Shown: positions 34,121 to 45,349 of the stretch, one piece after another | Position numbering within the stretch: position 1 is the first letter of the stretch | Layout: every line of letters starts with the position of its first letter | Assembly (NCBI GenBank): GCA_016785225.1 | Contig: JAFBJZ010000438.1 | Span: 620,001 to 684,000, forward strand | DNA from: Psettodes erumei | Lineage: Eukaryota; Chordata; Actinopteri; Pleuronectiformes; Psettodidae | Reading direction: 5' to 3' | DNA length: 64,000 nt | Notes under the pieces: model-generated | What the model was told of the DNA's origin: nothing | Database searches by the model: none | The model's input: the letters and a program-made list of their open reading frames with translations, nothing else | Program-made: the position numbers and the translations under genes

Positions 34121-35247
34121 ATTGTCTCATCACTCCTGAGTGCTGTGACTTCCCACCTGATGTCCCGACAGATCTCAGCCTCCCGCAAGCGGAATAATCA
34201 ACGTCCTGTCAGTATGCTGTCAATATCCTCCTCACACGAGGTGGACATGGACCCACATGTGCACACACACACACCTCCCAACCTCCTGGTCTTTGCGTAA
34301 ACCACAGGAAACTGTCTACAGCATATCATGCTTGTCGTTGATCATTCATTGATCATTCTCACCATGAAGTGTGTGTCCCAAAAGACTTTATAGACAAACC
34401 TCAGCTCTGACAATGAGTTAAAATGATACTGAGCGGAACCGTTGTTGTCACCCAAAAGGCATGTTTGAGAAGGACTATATACTAACTGTTCCCTTTCAAA
34501 ATGTTGACAGAATGTTTCTCCATGAAAATTTCAATATCTGCAATTCATGTCTCATTCATTGTTCTGAGAAATCCACTGCAGACCTGTTGATGCACATAAT
34601 GCCATCAGGGCTGACACGTTTATTTATATGGCTTGTGAGTAATTATTGTTTTACTAGAGTAAACATTGTTTTCTTCATTATCACAAGTCCTCCAACCTGA
34701 ACGACCATATTGTTCTTGTCCCTATCCTCTGATATGACCCATAAGACCTTCATCCTCATGGTGACACTAAAAACATGCAGAGTGTAACAGCGTATCAGAG
34801 CTTCTGCATCATGATTACTCTACTCTAGTAAACACAGATTAAATTTATGGAATGGTCATAGTTTAGTTGGGTTAAGGGAGAGTATTTTGTTCTGCATCAA
34901 AATAACGCACTTTCTTAGTTAAAGGCAAGTGTCATTGTAGTTATAAGAACATGTGTTAATGGTTGTGGAACTGTCATGAATAAAAGAAACAACAATGGTT
35001 TTATACAAGGAATGAACAGCTGTCTCCTGTGTTAAAGTCCTCTGTTTTGATGTCCCATCCATCCAACCCAACCTAGATGCAGACTTGGTTGCTTTTTTTT
35101 TTATGCCACCTGACTTCTTCCTTTGCTCCTGTCAAAATTACTAATGGAGGTCACCTAAAAGTAATAATCGGTCATAATTATTTGCTTGCATGGATGACCT
35201 ACTCTTTTTTACAGGAAAGTCTCTTTTTAAACAATGGTGTACTTCCG

Positions 35248-35312
35248 ACACACACGCACACACACTCTCTCTCTCTCTCTCTCACACACACATACACACA
35301 CACACACACACT
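35248..35312. repeat. Compound (CA)n(CT)n(CA)n microsatellite
   Basis: CA, then CT, then CA tracts with short interruptions. Confidence 0.9.
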
Positions 35313-35530
35313 CAAAATGGTTAATATCTTACACATTCACTTGTATGTGTTTGTGCACATACAGTATATATGTGGCTGTTTTTGTGATGTTGCTTAGTGC
35401 ATCTGTGCTGTATTGCAAAGGTTGGTAGCCCCAGCTTCTGTGCTGACTTGTCTGACTGACGTCCCCTGAGTTTTGTCTGCTGAACCTAGGTCCATGGTGT
35501 CCACCTCATCCACTGATCCAGCCATGACAG

Positions 35531-35532
35531 CC

Positions 35533-35563
<31 letters not shown>

Positions 35564-35573
35564 ACACACACAC
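35531..35573. repeat. C19 run followed by (AC)12
   Basis: Homopolymer C at 35531-35549, then AC units. Sequence length here is prone to assembly error. Confidence 0.9.
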
Positions 35574-36245
35574 CGCTCCAAGTCTGGAGCTTCTCCAGAG
35601 CTCCCCTGGCACATGGCCACAGCCTTGCCCCAGGAACAGCAGCCCCTGTGGGTGGGCACTCAGCTCAGTTGTCAACTTCTACAGTATCCACCATCCAGCT
35701 TCCATCCTGGGAAGTGCCAGCAGTGATCTCCATATGTTTTGATATCACAGCAGCCCTTCTCTCACTTTGACGCTCACTTTGTGGCTTTGTGTTGCCCTTG
35801 TAAGACTGGCACAAACACACATTCCCTCAGCACCACCATGGGAGGCAGAGACAGAGAGATGACAGCTATATGTGAAGTTTACCCTGACAGCCAGGGTCTG
35901 ATTCCACAGAGGATGACCAAGTGACCTCCATTCTCAACAAAAGAGGTCAGTGTCAGTGTATCATGAAGTCACAGTTTGAAAACTCACATTCTGCACATTG
36001 CGCTGCACATTCATGTTTTCATTTCTTGCCTGTTGATTTGCCTCATCCTGCTGCAGGGAGGTAAGTGTGCAGTGTCAGCTATAAAGCTTTTGAGCTAGTA
36101 GGAATTCAAATGTATTTTCCCAAGATAGTTTGGCATAGGCTTTGCTAAATTATCACCATGTTAATATACTCAAAATATGCGTATACGCTACAGATGTTAT
36201 CATATGTAGCAGTTTATGCTTTTCGTCCACGACCAATGTGAGCTA

Positions 36246-37410
36246 CAGCTGCAATCAGAAATATTCAACCCCCTCACCTCAAGAGACATTATAGTGATGT
36301 GGATAAAAGATAATGTCGATAAATGACAAAATACTCATTAAACAACAAGAATATTTATTAATACATAAGAGTTATTTTGACAACAGAAGTTGACTTAACT
36401 TCGAAATTCAAATGAAAAAGGAATTTTTGTATCTATTAGCACATGTACATGTGCAGTATTATTCAACCCCCTGCTTCAATACTTTTGTGGGGCATCCTTT
36501 AGCTTTTATAACTTCTACCAAACATCTTCAGTAAGTACTGATGAGCATCTTACACCTCTCGATTGGAATCTTTGCCCATTCTTCACATGTAAAAGAATCT
36601 AGCTCAGTGATGTTTGATGGCTTTTGTGCTGCAACTGCCTTCTTTAAATCCCACCAAAGATTTTCAGCCCCACATCATCAATGACACACCACTATGCTTG
36701 ACCTGGGGGATGGTATTCTTCTGGTCATGAGCCTGGCCTTTTGCACGCCAGACATACCACTAGTCCATATGTCCAAACAGTTCCAGTTTGGTTTCATCAG
36801 TCCATACAACTGTCTCCCAAAACTCTGTAGTATATAGCATATTCTAGTTGACTTTTTATGTTCCTTGTAGTCAAGAGTGGAGTCCGGCCATGAAGTCCTT
36901 GTTTATTCAGTACACGTCTTATAGTTGTCACTGAAGCAATAACAGCCTTCATCAGATCATTCTGTAGGTGTTTTGCAGTCACACGGGGGTTTCTCTTAGT
37001 TGACCTGACTAAGTTGCTGAGGGCCCTTGATGAAATTTTGGGCTTTCTTCCACAGCCAGGCAGGTTTGCAGCTGTTCCATAAGTTTCTTTAGTTTCTTTC
37101 TTCCTTAATAATGCTCCCAATGGTGTCTCTTGGAATGATACATTTTTGGAAATCTTCTTATACCCAAGGCCCTTCAGGTGTGATGAAATAATCTCCTCTC
37201 TCAGCTTTTGTGGAAGCTCCTTTGTCTTTCCCATCGTTGCAACTCACCTTGAATACCTTCATGGGTCAGGTTTATATTTGTATGTGCTTGCAACGTGAAA
37301 CGAGCTAATTATTGCTGCAAAGAACAGAGACTGTATATGTAGTTATATTGTGGAAAAATTTTATTTGAGTGTTTTTTATGTACTGAGGCTATGTGGTGGA
37401 GCAGTGAAGG
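36246..37410 (-). mobile_element. Tc1-family transposon, internally deleted, 3' IR/DR end intact
   Basis: TA at 36244-36245 precedes the tip CAGCTGCAATCAGAAATATT. The motif TATTCAACCCCCT occurs at 36262-36274 and again at 36460-36472, the two direct repeats of a long Tc1 terminal repeat about 200 bp apart. The transposase lies on the minus strand (37234 leftwards). The C-terminal end is recognisable (KIPIER, VEVIKAKG, then a stop before the inner repeat), but the segment holding the second and third catalytic acids is missing. I could not find the matching repeat on the right side, so the 5' end limit (about 37410) is a guess. Confidence 0.78.
36797..37234 (-). pseudogene. Tc1 transposase, DNA-binding half
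   Basis: An ATG-initiated frame: MGKTKELPQKLREEIISSHL then KGLGYKKISKNV is the first helix-turn-helix; GRKPKISSRALSNLVRSTKR gives the GRP-type AT hook and second helix-turn-helix; VLNKQGLHGRTPLLTTRNIK follows. It continues past a frame change near 36800 into a DETKLELFG motif with the first catalytic Asp. About 145 of the usual 340 residues are in this frame. Confidence 0.8.
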
Positions 37411-37740
37411 GTATTATTTTCAAGGACTGATTTCAGAATTCTGAGGACTCTTAAAAGAGCCAAAATGTTTTGTTGGAACTGAATGCAACATTGGCAGCTC
37501 TAAAGCCAATTAAAAAAATTTGCAAATTACATTTGACTGCTTTACTTGTTTCAATATCTGGCAATATACAAAGAATTATGCTGTATAAAGAACTATTGCA
37601 ATAGAGTACTTTAGAAGAGAAAAAAATAGCCTTTGACTGTGCTTCAGTGAAGAAAGAAGAGAAATGGAGAAAGGGAAAGAGCAGCGGCAAGGGAGGCAAC
37701 AGAAGTGTGAATGTGGCCAGATGGACAGGGAGTTTTTCGT

Positions 37741-38013
37741 TTAAACATCATCACCGTCCTCATCATCCATGTCAGTTCCATCCGCCAGGGACCTGCCATT
37801 CAGTGGGAAGATGATGTCTCCACTCTACAGAGAGATGGCCATCAGGGACTGAACTCTCTGCTGCAGCTCTTTTGCCACATAGTCATAAACACCATCTCCT
37901 TCACGATGCATAGCATTACAGCAATGATCAACAACAGACTTTAAGCAAGGCTCATTCCCAGCTTCTCTTCTCTTTATCAAGCTATTTTTGTACCTTGGGG
38001 TTTGGTGATGCAT
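37741..38013 (-). pseudogene. Coding-like block with one in-frame stop, gene unknown
   Basis: The minus-strand frame reads CLKSVVDHCCNAMHREGDGV, YDYVAKELQQRVQSLMAISL, a TAG (37827-37825), then SGDIIFPLNGRSLADGTDMD and DEDGDDV before a TAA at 37741. Codon use (many GNN codons, few rare ones) and the acidic C-terminal end look protein-like. The TAG may be a mutation in a pseudogene, or may sit in a splice acceptor (TCTCTCTGTAG before AGTGGAG). I do not recognise the protein. Confidence 0.4.
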
Positions 38014-38029
38014 CCCAGCTCAATTACTT

Positions 38030-39170
38030 AAAAATATTATGCATATGAATGTTTATGCTCTCTATTCAGATTGATACAATGTTCCGTGTTGCAAACTGCC
38101 CTTGTTAACCATGGGATTGAGAGGCTACCAATTGTTCAGCGTCAGACAGTGAGAGATGATTATCTAAGTGAGGGACTATACTCATCCTCGGCAGGCTTGA
38201 AGTGGCATATTGATTGGCCATCAGGGAGCTAATAACACAAGGTTATCAACATGTAGCATGAGACAGTCTCTCTACTTAATACAGCACTCCTATCTAGATT
38301 TAATTTGTCCTTATAGCACCGAGCCAGGGAGCAGAAGAAGGGGTGTGCATCTTCCAGGGCCTAACAAAGGTCACGCTATCGTGAAACCATCTATAGGGAT
38401 GGGGTAGGATTATATGTTGTAACTCTGTTTTGTAGTTTCTCCAGGTGCCTCCAGCTGCTTATATTGATTACTAAGGTACAGATCATGTGATTGATCATTA
38501 ATATATAGACTTATGGTATTATAGATTTTTTCTGGTGACATATAAACAGCAACATGAAAGTCACTGAACGTAAAGGCAAATATTTAATTTGTTCACACTT
38601 AATGTGCCCAAAATACTCTTATGTGGTTTATAGATTACATTTAACACATTTTTTAAAAATCTCATTTCTCATCACCACCCATGATAGTGAGGAGTGCAGA
38701 TCATTTGGGTTTTATGGTTGTCTTGATCTTACAATGTCTGTTAGATGAATGGAATTTGATTTGTGGTGCCCCCAACATTTAAAATAAAACATTCAATTGC
38801 AAAATTGCTTGAAAAACAGTCTCATTGATGCACTGAACAATCCACTGTCAATATATTTTTTAACTACTTCTTCAGTCCAAAATATTTTCAATGAAGGCAG
38901 TGAGGTCAGTAAATTATCCAGATTAAAATCTGTATTGGCTGATTCCAAGTACCTACCATAGCTGATTTACAGTATTCAGTCATACTCAGTCAGTCAGTCT
39001 CGCTCACACTCCAGTTAATATTCTTCCTCTATCTCAATATCCTTGAAAGTTAACAAATCCCGTATTGTAGTTATTATAGACATAGGTGCTGGTTGGACTT
39101 TCATTGTTATTTAACCTAAAGAGAGGAGAAGTCTTTTAATAGATAAAATACTGGATTAGGATTAATATCC
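38030..39170. other. Unassigned AT-rich stretch
   Basis: No gene, RNA or known repeat is recognised. Confidence 0.5.
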
Positions 39171-39299
39171 ACCTGTATTGAGGAAGTTAAGACCTGCGGT
39201 TTTGACAGTATGTAATGATTTATGATCCAAAAGAGTGGATCATAAAAGAGTGTTTTCCCAAGAATTACATTGCATGTAGCATGTTTGCATGTTTTACGT

Positions 39300-40371
39300 G
39301 ACGTTTCCAGCAGATTTTGTGGTCCAGAATTACACCAAGAAATTTTATTTTGTTTATTCTTTCTAGTTGTGTTATCTACTGTTAGTTCTACATGTGATTC
39401 TTTTTTATGTCATCCAAACAGCATAATCTTTGTTTTGGTCAGATTTAAAGGTAATTTATTTCTGTCAAACTGCAGTTTCAGATTTTTGTTTTAATCATTT
39501 TCAAAATGTGCTGCAAATTCTCACCACAACAGAAAATGTTGGTATCATCTGCAAACAACACAAATTTCAGTAATTTTGATACTCTGCTTATGTTGTTGAT
39601 ATATAATATTATTTTGGGACAAATACTGAACCCTGTGGTACTTTGAATGTAATTTCCATGTATTTTGATTTGCACAAAGTCTTGCCTGTTTCTTAAATAG
39701 CTTTTCAACCAGCTCAACCCAACCCCTCTTATCCCATACATTTCCACTTTATTTAATAATATCTTGCAGTCAGTTGTATCAAAGGCTTTTTTAGGTACAA
39801 AAATCCTCCTACTGCTATTTTTTGTTATCTATAGAATTTTTGATTTCTTCTATCAGTTGAATTAATGCAAGAGATGATCTGTCTTTTCTGAATCCATATT
39901 GACTGCTCTAATCAGATTATGTTTTTCAATAAATTTGTCCAGTCTGTAAAAGTTTTTTGATTATTTTGGAGAACTGGGGGAGTAAAGAAACAGGCCTATA
40001 GATTGTGAAATGGTGTCTATCTCTGGTTTCAAACAGTGGTATCACTTTTGCTATTTTCATTTTGTTTGTAAACGTACCTGACTGAAAAGACAAGTTGCAG
40101 ATATCAGTAAGTGGTTTCTCGATTCCTTCAATAACATTCTTTATTGTTCTCATGTCAATATCATTCCAGTCTGTCTAGAAAAAAATGTACTTGGGTTTCT
40201 GTCCCTTAAATCTTCTGCACCTCCACACTCTGTTGTCTCTGGTTTCTTTATTTTTCTTGTTAATTCTGGTCCCATGTTTATGAAGAATCTGTTAAAACCA
40301 TTCACCACATCTTCAGTATTATTCAGTGGTATCATTCTGTGGTATATCTTTAGTGTTCTTGTCCTTTTCAA
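39300..40371 (-). pseudogene. LINE reverse transcriptase, partial
   Basis: Blocks in order: VVNGFNRFFINMGPELTRKI, IEKPLTDICNLSFQSGTFTN, KMKIAKVIPLFETRDRHHFT, PVSLLPQFSKIIKKLL, YGIRGVGLSWLKSYLRNRQD, and KFVLFADDTNIFC with the catalytic FADD, then LPLNLTKTKIMLFG. The GVPQGSILGP block is shortened to GFSICPK. Several stops and frameshifts are present. Confidence 0.75.
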
Positions 40372-40686
40372 TGAAGTATTCTGTGAAATTTGTATTCTTG
40401 GATTTGTTTCTCACAATGCCATTTCGAATATTCCATATAGCTTTTAATGTTATAGCATTATTTTTTTTTTACATATCCTCATAATATTAGTTAATTTATT
40501 TTTGGATTCTTTTATGCTTTTCCTCTGGCTCTATAATTGGCTGTTTTATGAATTCTCTATATAATCTATTGTTCTTTTTGCAGACATTTTGTAGCCCCTT
40601 AGTGACCTACAGACTATTTGTCTATGTATGTTACTGTATTTCTTTATAGGACAATTTCTGTCATGTCATGACAAAAATATAATTAA

Positions 40687-40721
40687 AAAAATATATGTGA
40701 CATTTTGTCACATATATTTTT
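40687..40721. repeat. Perfect 15-bp inverted repeat with 5-base loop
   Basis: AAAAATATATGTGAC at 40687-40701 is mirrored at 40707-40721. It lies in the LINE linker region. Confidence 0.85.
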
Positions 40722-40849
40722 AGAAATTTCTTGTGCTTTATCAATGTCTTGTTTGTAAATACATTAAGTAATTTCTTAGTGCAGTCACAGCTTCTTCTGT
40801 TTTCACTGTTATATATTTATATTTATTTGTATTCTTATTCTTTGTATAA

Positions 40850-41668
40850 CTACAGTAAAATACAACAAAAATAAGTGGGTGGTCACTAATGTCTGTTAAT
40901 AAGAGTCCACTTTCTGTATTGTTTTACAAAATGTCCGTTAATATATTGTCTATTAAAGTTGCACTGTGAGAAGTGATTCTGCTTGGTTTAGTGATTGTTG
41001 TATAGAAGCCCATGCTTATCAATGAATTTGTCTGTCATTTTTTGTTTCTTTGGATTCAAGAGGTTATTATTGAAATCACTACAAATGTATTTAGCCTGTA
41101 TTGCTGCCTTTGTAAAAGTGTTTTCCATTTGCAAATTAATAATTTAAAAATCATACAATGAGTTTTTCTGGATTTTATTTTAGATTCGGTCTCTCACAGT
41201 TGAAGCATACCTACGATAAAAATTACAGACCTCTCCATTCTTTGTAAGTGGGAGAACTTGTAAGATCGACAGTGTATCAAATACTTATTTTCCCCACTGT
41301 ATATTGCCACCCTTCCTCCATTTTTGTTCTTTCTATTTATATAATCAAATTCGTATCCATCTAGTTCAAGATCTACTCCCTTCTCTTTTACTGATCCAAG
41401 TTTCTGATATGGCTATTATGCTGAATGGAGTACTGAACTGACTGAGATATTCCTTAATTTTGTGGAAGTTGGTGTATAGAGCTCTGCTGTTAAAGTGAAT
41501 AATTGATGTCTGGTGCTCTGATTTAATCTTTGAATTGTATTGATTTTCAGTGTAGAAACTGCAGCTGTTGTTGATATTGCTGTGTAGGTTGTTTTCCGGA
41601 TCGATATTCATTTCTATATCTTGCATTTTGTTTTCAGTGTAAACGAAAATGTCCAGTTTCCTTGTCAT
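40850..41668 (-). pseudogene. LINE AP-endonuclease domain, split by a Tc1 fragment
   Basis: N-terminal block: TSIIHFNSRALYTNFHKIKE and FSIIAISETWISKREGSRS, with the catalytic-type Glu in SETW. The region then reads into GGR(V)AIY before the Tc1 fragment. After it come DFNNNLLNPKKQKMTDKFID, HFSQ.NF and a closing H..P..F at about 40870. The part containing the central catalytic Asp and Asn is lost. Confidence 0.7.
41129..41300. mobile_element. Tc1/mariner terminal fragment
   Basis: The + strand ends TATCAAATACTTATTTTCCC then CACTGTA. Read inward on the other strand, this is the familiar fish Tc1 tip CAGTGGGGAAAATAAGTATT then TGATACACTG, followed by ACAAGTTCTCCCACTTACAA and AGAATGGAGAGGTCTGTAAT. 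No transposase remains. It disrupts the LINE endonuclease. Confidence 0.75.
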
Positions 41669-41726
41669 AATTGTGTGATGTGTTTACTCCCTGAGTTTGA
41701 ACATTTCCTCACCATAGTTTTGGTCA

Positions 41727-42245
41727 TCAGAATTGGTCCAATTCCTCAATGCCTCGGATAACCAGCACCTTAGCTTCTTCAGGGGTTACTTTCAGTTTAA
41801 TGAATATTTTGCAAGTTTGTGTCCAAGTGCTTTGGATTTCCCCTTGTTTTCTCAGGAGTCTAGCCTTTCTCGCAATGTCTGCATTTTTCTTGGTCAAGCG
41901 TTCATTTAGCTGGACATCCAACCCTTTTTTCAAATCCTTTTAGTTTTCTTCCTTGTTTTAATTGTTCCATTTTGTGCTTTCTGTTGGCAAATTTATGATT
42001 ATGGTTGGTTTGCTTGTGTTGTTTCTCTGAGGGAGAGGCTGACAGGCTTCGATGTTACTGCTGTTTACTTCTATCGCCTTAGAGTGAATGAATGCTGTCA
42101 CCTGCTGCTCCACATGGTTGGCGTTCCCCTCTCTCTGCTTGCCTCTCTCTCCTCCCATCACTGCCCGGGCATATGACTGGGGTTTAATTTGCAGCCCAGT
42201 CATAATGATGTCATTCATCCTTGTATATTGCTCCAGTTCAGCCAC
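41727..42245 (-). pseudogene. LINE ORF1 protein remnant
   Basis: The minus strand reads MAELEQYTRMNDIIMTGLQI and KPQSYARAV, then a stop-broken stretch, and INLPTESTKW. After stops near 41950 comes LNERLTKKNADIARKARLLR and TWTQTCKIFIKLKVTPEEAK, VLVIRGIEELDQF. The end matches the RNA-binding-like C terminus of LINE ORF1 proteins (K.NA.IA..AR.LRK....TWT..CK.FI). Such proteins bind LINE RNA. Confidence 0.7.
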
Positions 42246-42479
42246 TCGGTTCTGAAGACAGACAATCCTGTTTACTTACTTACTCCTGTTCTGCAGCCCA
42301 AGAGCTTTTACCTCCTCCACCAGGTCCTGGGTGGTTTTCTGCTGCAATGTAACAGCAGATACTTGCTCACCCAGGAAATCGAGGGATTTCTTGATGTCTT
42401 ATATTTCCTAGACTGAGGTGGCTCTGTTTGGGGCCATTGTGTGAAGTTGTTTGCAATGGTGGCTTAGTAGCTAGGTTGC

Positions 42480-44200
42480 TACTGGCTACCGGTACTGCTA
42501 GTACTGGTGTTATCGCAACCAGAGAAACCGTACAAGGTCCAGTGGTGTAGCTTTAGTGCTTAATAGTCAGACACCAAGGCTTTGGTCTCTGGTCTCCTAT
42601 CTCCAGGTTTCTGTTGCAGCCTCCAGATGCCCAGTTTCAGCTGTCAGCACATTATGAATGTGCATGGACCATGCCCGCTCCTGATGATGCCTTCACACTG
42701 TTCCACAGATCGACCTTTTTGCCTGAAACACACCAAGAAATGTTGCAATGCGCCAACAAAGGGACAAGAAGAAGGAATGTATAATACAATGGTTACAGCT
42801 ATTGACAATATCATAATCTATCTATCTATGCATTGTCACAAAAAGCCAGCAGTAAGAGCATTGTGTGCGTGCACAGTGTCATAATGTGTGAGGCACAGTA
42901 ATGTGTTATCTAAACATAAATCACAGTGGCAACACAGAGACCACGATTCCTTGTGACTATAAATCTACAGAGAACCTTTCTCCCAAGATATCAACATGAC
43001 CTCAAACCCAATGTTCTCGCGCCACATTCCAGTTCATGGTAGAGACTCCTATACAAACAAAATACCTTGCTCTCTCCGTGTGTCTCTCATTCTCTGGCTT
43101 TCAGTCCAGTGTATGATTGGAAATATATTGAAACTATTTTACAACTTCTATACTACTATACAAATAGGGAAGCACTCAAGAAGAAAAGGACCAGCAAGCA
43201 GATGGTCAGAAAAAACAGTAGTGGCCTGTCATCTCAGTGCTTCTACTATAAATTATCTGGCGTGTGTGTGTATGTTTGTGTGTGAATGAGTGAGCGTAAT
43301 CCAACCTGGGGCTAGTGGAGTAATCATATGGCCAAGAGATTAGTTGGTCAGTTTTAGAGTACTCCATTGTTTCTCAGGTTAAAAAAAACAGGGCCCTGGA
43401 ATAAAAGATTACCCAAGCAGAGTTCAAGGATTTGGTGGTGGGAAATACTCTGGGGAGGCCAAGTGCACTGTGTGCACGAAAGATTACATTTCAGTCCCTG
43501 GCTCCCAGTCAAAAGTTTGCCAGATGGAACAGGAAATTGTGTCGCTGTCAGTGGAAACGCGCAGAGAGAAATGTAAATGGTCCTCCCAGTAACAGACGCC
43601 TCATATGCAACCCCGGGTGTGTCCCCTGGGCTCTGCCTGTCCACCACGTCCATCTTGTGTCAAATACTTGTTTTTAATTCTGGATTTGGTGGTGGTGGTT
43701 GTGGTAATGTGTGTGTGCAGCACACTGTGAAACTGTGCAGTGACACCGAGCATAGAAAGCAAGTCATGCAGGGAACACATTAAGACTATATATAGTATAC
43801 AACAAAACTGAGGACAAACCTTGTTAATGTGCATAAAAAACTGGTTCACAATTGTATTGTCTTGAAATAATGGTGGTATTTTAGTTTATATTCATTTGAT
43901 ACAATGTGTATTTTAAAATGAACAGTTTTGATAGACTCTTAAAAATATGCATCCATAAGTACATCCTCAGAGCAAGGAAAGTAAGTGCAGCCAGTGATCA
44001 GAGCAGGCAAAGTCAGTTTACCTGTGATCACTTCAAGAAATATAATTAAACCTTTTATGTCTAGTTGAGGCTTATTGAATAAGCTTATAAACAAACCTGT
44101 GAACATCACAGCTCTCTCATTGTTGGCCTGGCTTGTGTCTAATCCAACATGGCTCCACATGGAAGGAACCGTTTGAACAAGTAAGAAGCCAGATCATTAT
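42480..44200. other. Unassigned non-coding stretch
   Basis: No gene is recognised. 43370-43670 is richer in GC and complex in sequence but has no convincing frame. A TGG-rich run lies near 43684-43705. Confidence 0.45.
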
Positions 44201-44204
44201 ACTT

Positions 44205-44460
44205 CATTAAGATGGGAAATATACAAGAGCATCAGGATGCTCCTGAGCATAAGCTGAAACAGTCGCAGCAGTGGTAAGGAGGCTTAGGATGAGCTAATGT
44301 ATACTACCATTAGCAGAAGGGGCAGTGGCTGTCCTTGAAAAATGACAGTCAGTGTTTCTAACTTGACACAAGGATTATCTATGAATGTTGGTGTTTCAGT
44401 GACTGATTAGACAGTACGAAGGATACTGCATTAAACCGAAAGACAGGGTCCAAGAAAGCA
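44205..44460 (+). pseudogene. Tc1-family transposase relic, copy related to 2258-2560
   Basis: CAGTCGCAGCAGTGGTAAGG, CTGTCCTTGAAAAATGACAG and GTTGGTGTTTCAGTGACTGA parallel the 2320-2490 block. In one frame it reads VGVSVTD, a stop, TVRRILH, a stop, TERQGPRK, which is Tc1-like. The left limit is uncertain and it ends against the LINE 3' end at 44462. Confidence 0.55.
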
Positions 44461-44461
44461 A

Positions 44462-45345
44462 GAAACATCAAGTCAAGTGGGTTTTATTGTAGGTTAAGCT
44501 ATATCCGGGTACACAGTGAGATGAAATTACCTCTTCCCAGGAACAATTTGGTGCTACATCTAACACTTTAGACAGACAGTGAGACGGGACAAGACAAAAC
44601 CTATACACAAATCTAAATATAAACATATAGGATATTTACAGGATACAAAGACAGGATATGACTAGTAACAGAACTGTTTTTTGGATCACCATCACGATCA
44701 TCCCCCAGCAACTGGGGGATGATGGTGTTGAATGCTGAACCGAAGCTGACAAACAGCATTCTGACATAGGTGCCCTTTCTGTCCAAGTGTGTGAGAGTCA
44801 GGTGAATGGTGGTGGTGATACATCGTTTAAGGAGCGTTTGGGACGATATGCGAAGTGCATCAGGTCCAGTGTGACGGGTAACTGTGTGTAAATGTATTTC
44901 ATGACTTGCCTTTCAAAGCACTTCATGATGGTGAATGTAAGTGCAACTGGGTGGTAGTCATTCAGGCAGGTCATGGTGGATTTCTTTGGTACAGGGATGA
45001 TGGTGGTGCTAAGAGCGATGATGAAGACATCAGCCAGGACGTCCACCAGTTGGTCTGCACATTCTCTCAGCACATGGCCTGGTATTTGGTCTGGTCCAGC
45101 AGCTTTCCGTGGGCTGACTCTGAGCAGAGCCTTCCTCACTTCATAGTTAGACAGGCAGAGCACCAGGTCATTAGGTAGAGAGGTGTCTTTCCTCACCACT
45201 GTGTCGTTCTGCTCCTCAGACCTTGCATTAAACTGATTCAGTGCCTCAAGAAGGGAGCCATCGCCATCGCAGGGGAGTGGAGCAGCTCTGAAGTTGGTGA
45301 TAGCTTGTTTTCTGCCAATGTGTGTGATCAGCCAAAACATTAAAA
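44462..45345 (-). mobile_element. L2/Rex1-type LINE with internal deletion
   Basis: The RT region lies at 45340-44720 on the minus strand. It runs into NAVCQL..SIQHHHPPV and then directly into 3' UTR-like sequence (44700-44470) ending GCTTAACCTACAATAAAACC. The RT palm with its catalytic Asp box, and all after it, were lost by internal deletion. Confidence 0.75.
44798..45340 (-). pseudogene. LINE reverse transcriptase, fingers region
   Basis: The frame of 180 codons reads LSNYEVRKALLRVSPRKAAG, PDQIPGHVLRECADQLVDVL, IIPVPKKSTMTCLNDYHPVA, MKCFERQVMKYIYTQLPVTL and LMHFAYRPKRSLNDV. These are the early conserved RT blocks of fish L2/Rex1-type LINEs. A short deletion after ADVFIIALST removes about ten residues. 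No frameshift is seen within the frame, so this is one of the younger fragments. Confidence 0.8.
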
Positions 45346-45349
45346 CCTA

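Larger units (their letters stand above)
34310..36240. other. Non-coding stretch with several microsatellites
   Basis: No gene is recognised. It includes compound CA/CT repeats at 35248-35312 and a C-run plus CA repeat at 35531-35573. Proline/serine-like frames at 35473-35742 are products of these repeats. Confidence 0.55.
39180..42470 (-). mobile_element. Long L2/Jockey-type LINE with ORF1, endonuclease and RT remains
   Basis: On the minus strand the element can be followed from an ORF1 start near 42420-42245 through ORF1 (41727), the endonuclease (41668-40850), the linker and reverse transcriptase (40371-39300), to LPLNLTKTKIMLFG and a decayed FLGV(I/L)DHK.CW block near 39310. It lacks the rest of the RT C-terminal half and any 3' UTR or tail, so the 3' end was deleted. 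It is the most complete LINE in the window but holds many stops. A Tc1 end fragment sits inside the endonuclease part. Confidence 0.78.

Noticed and set aside
35473..35742. Pro/His/Thr-rich frame
   Set aside because: Produced by the C-run and CA microsatellite.
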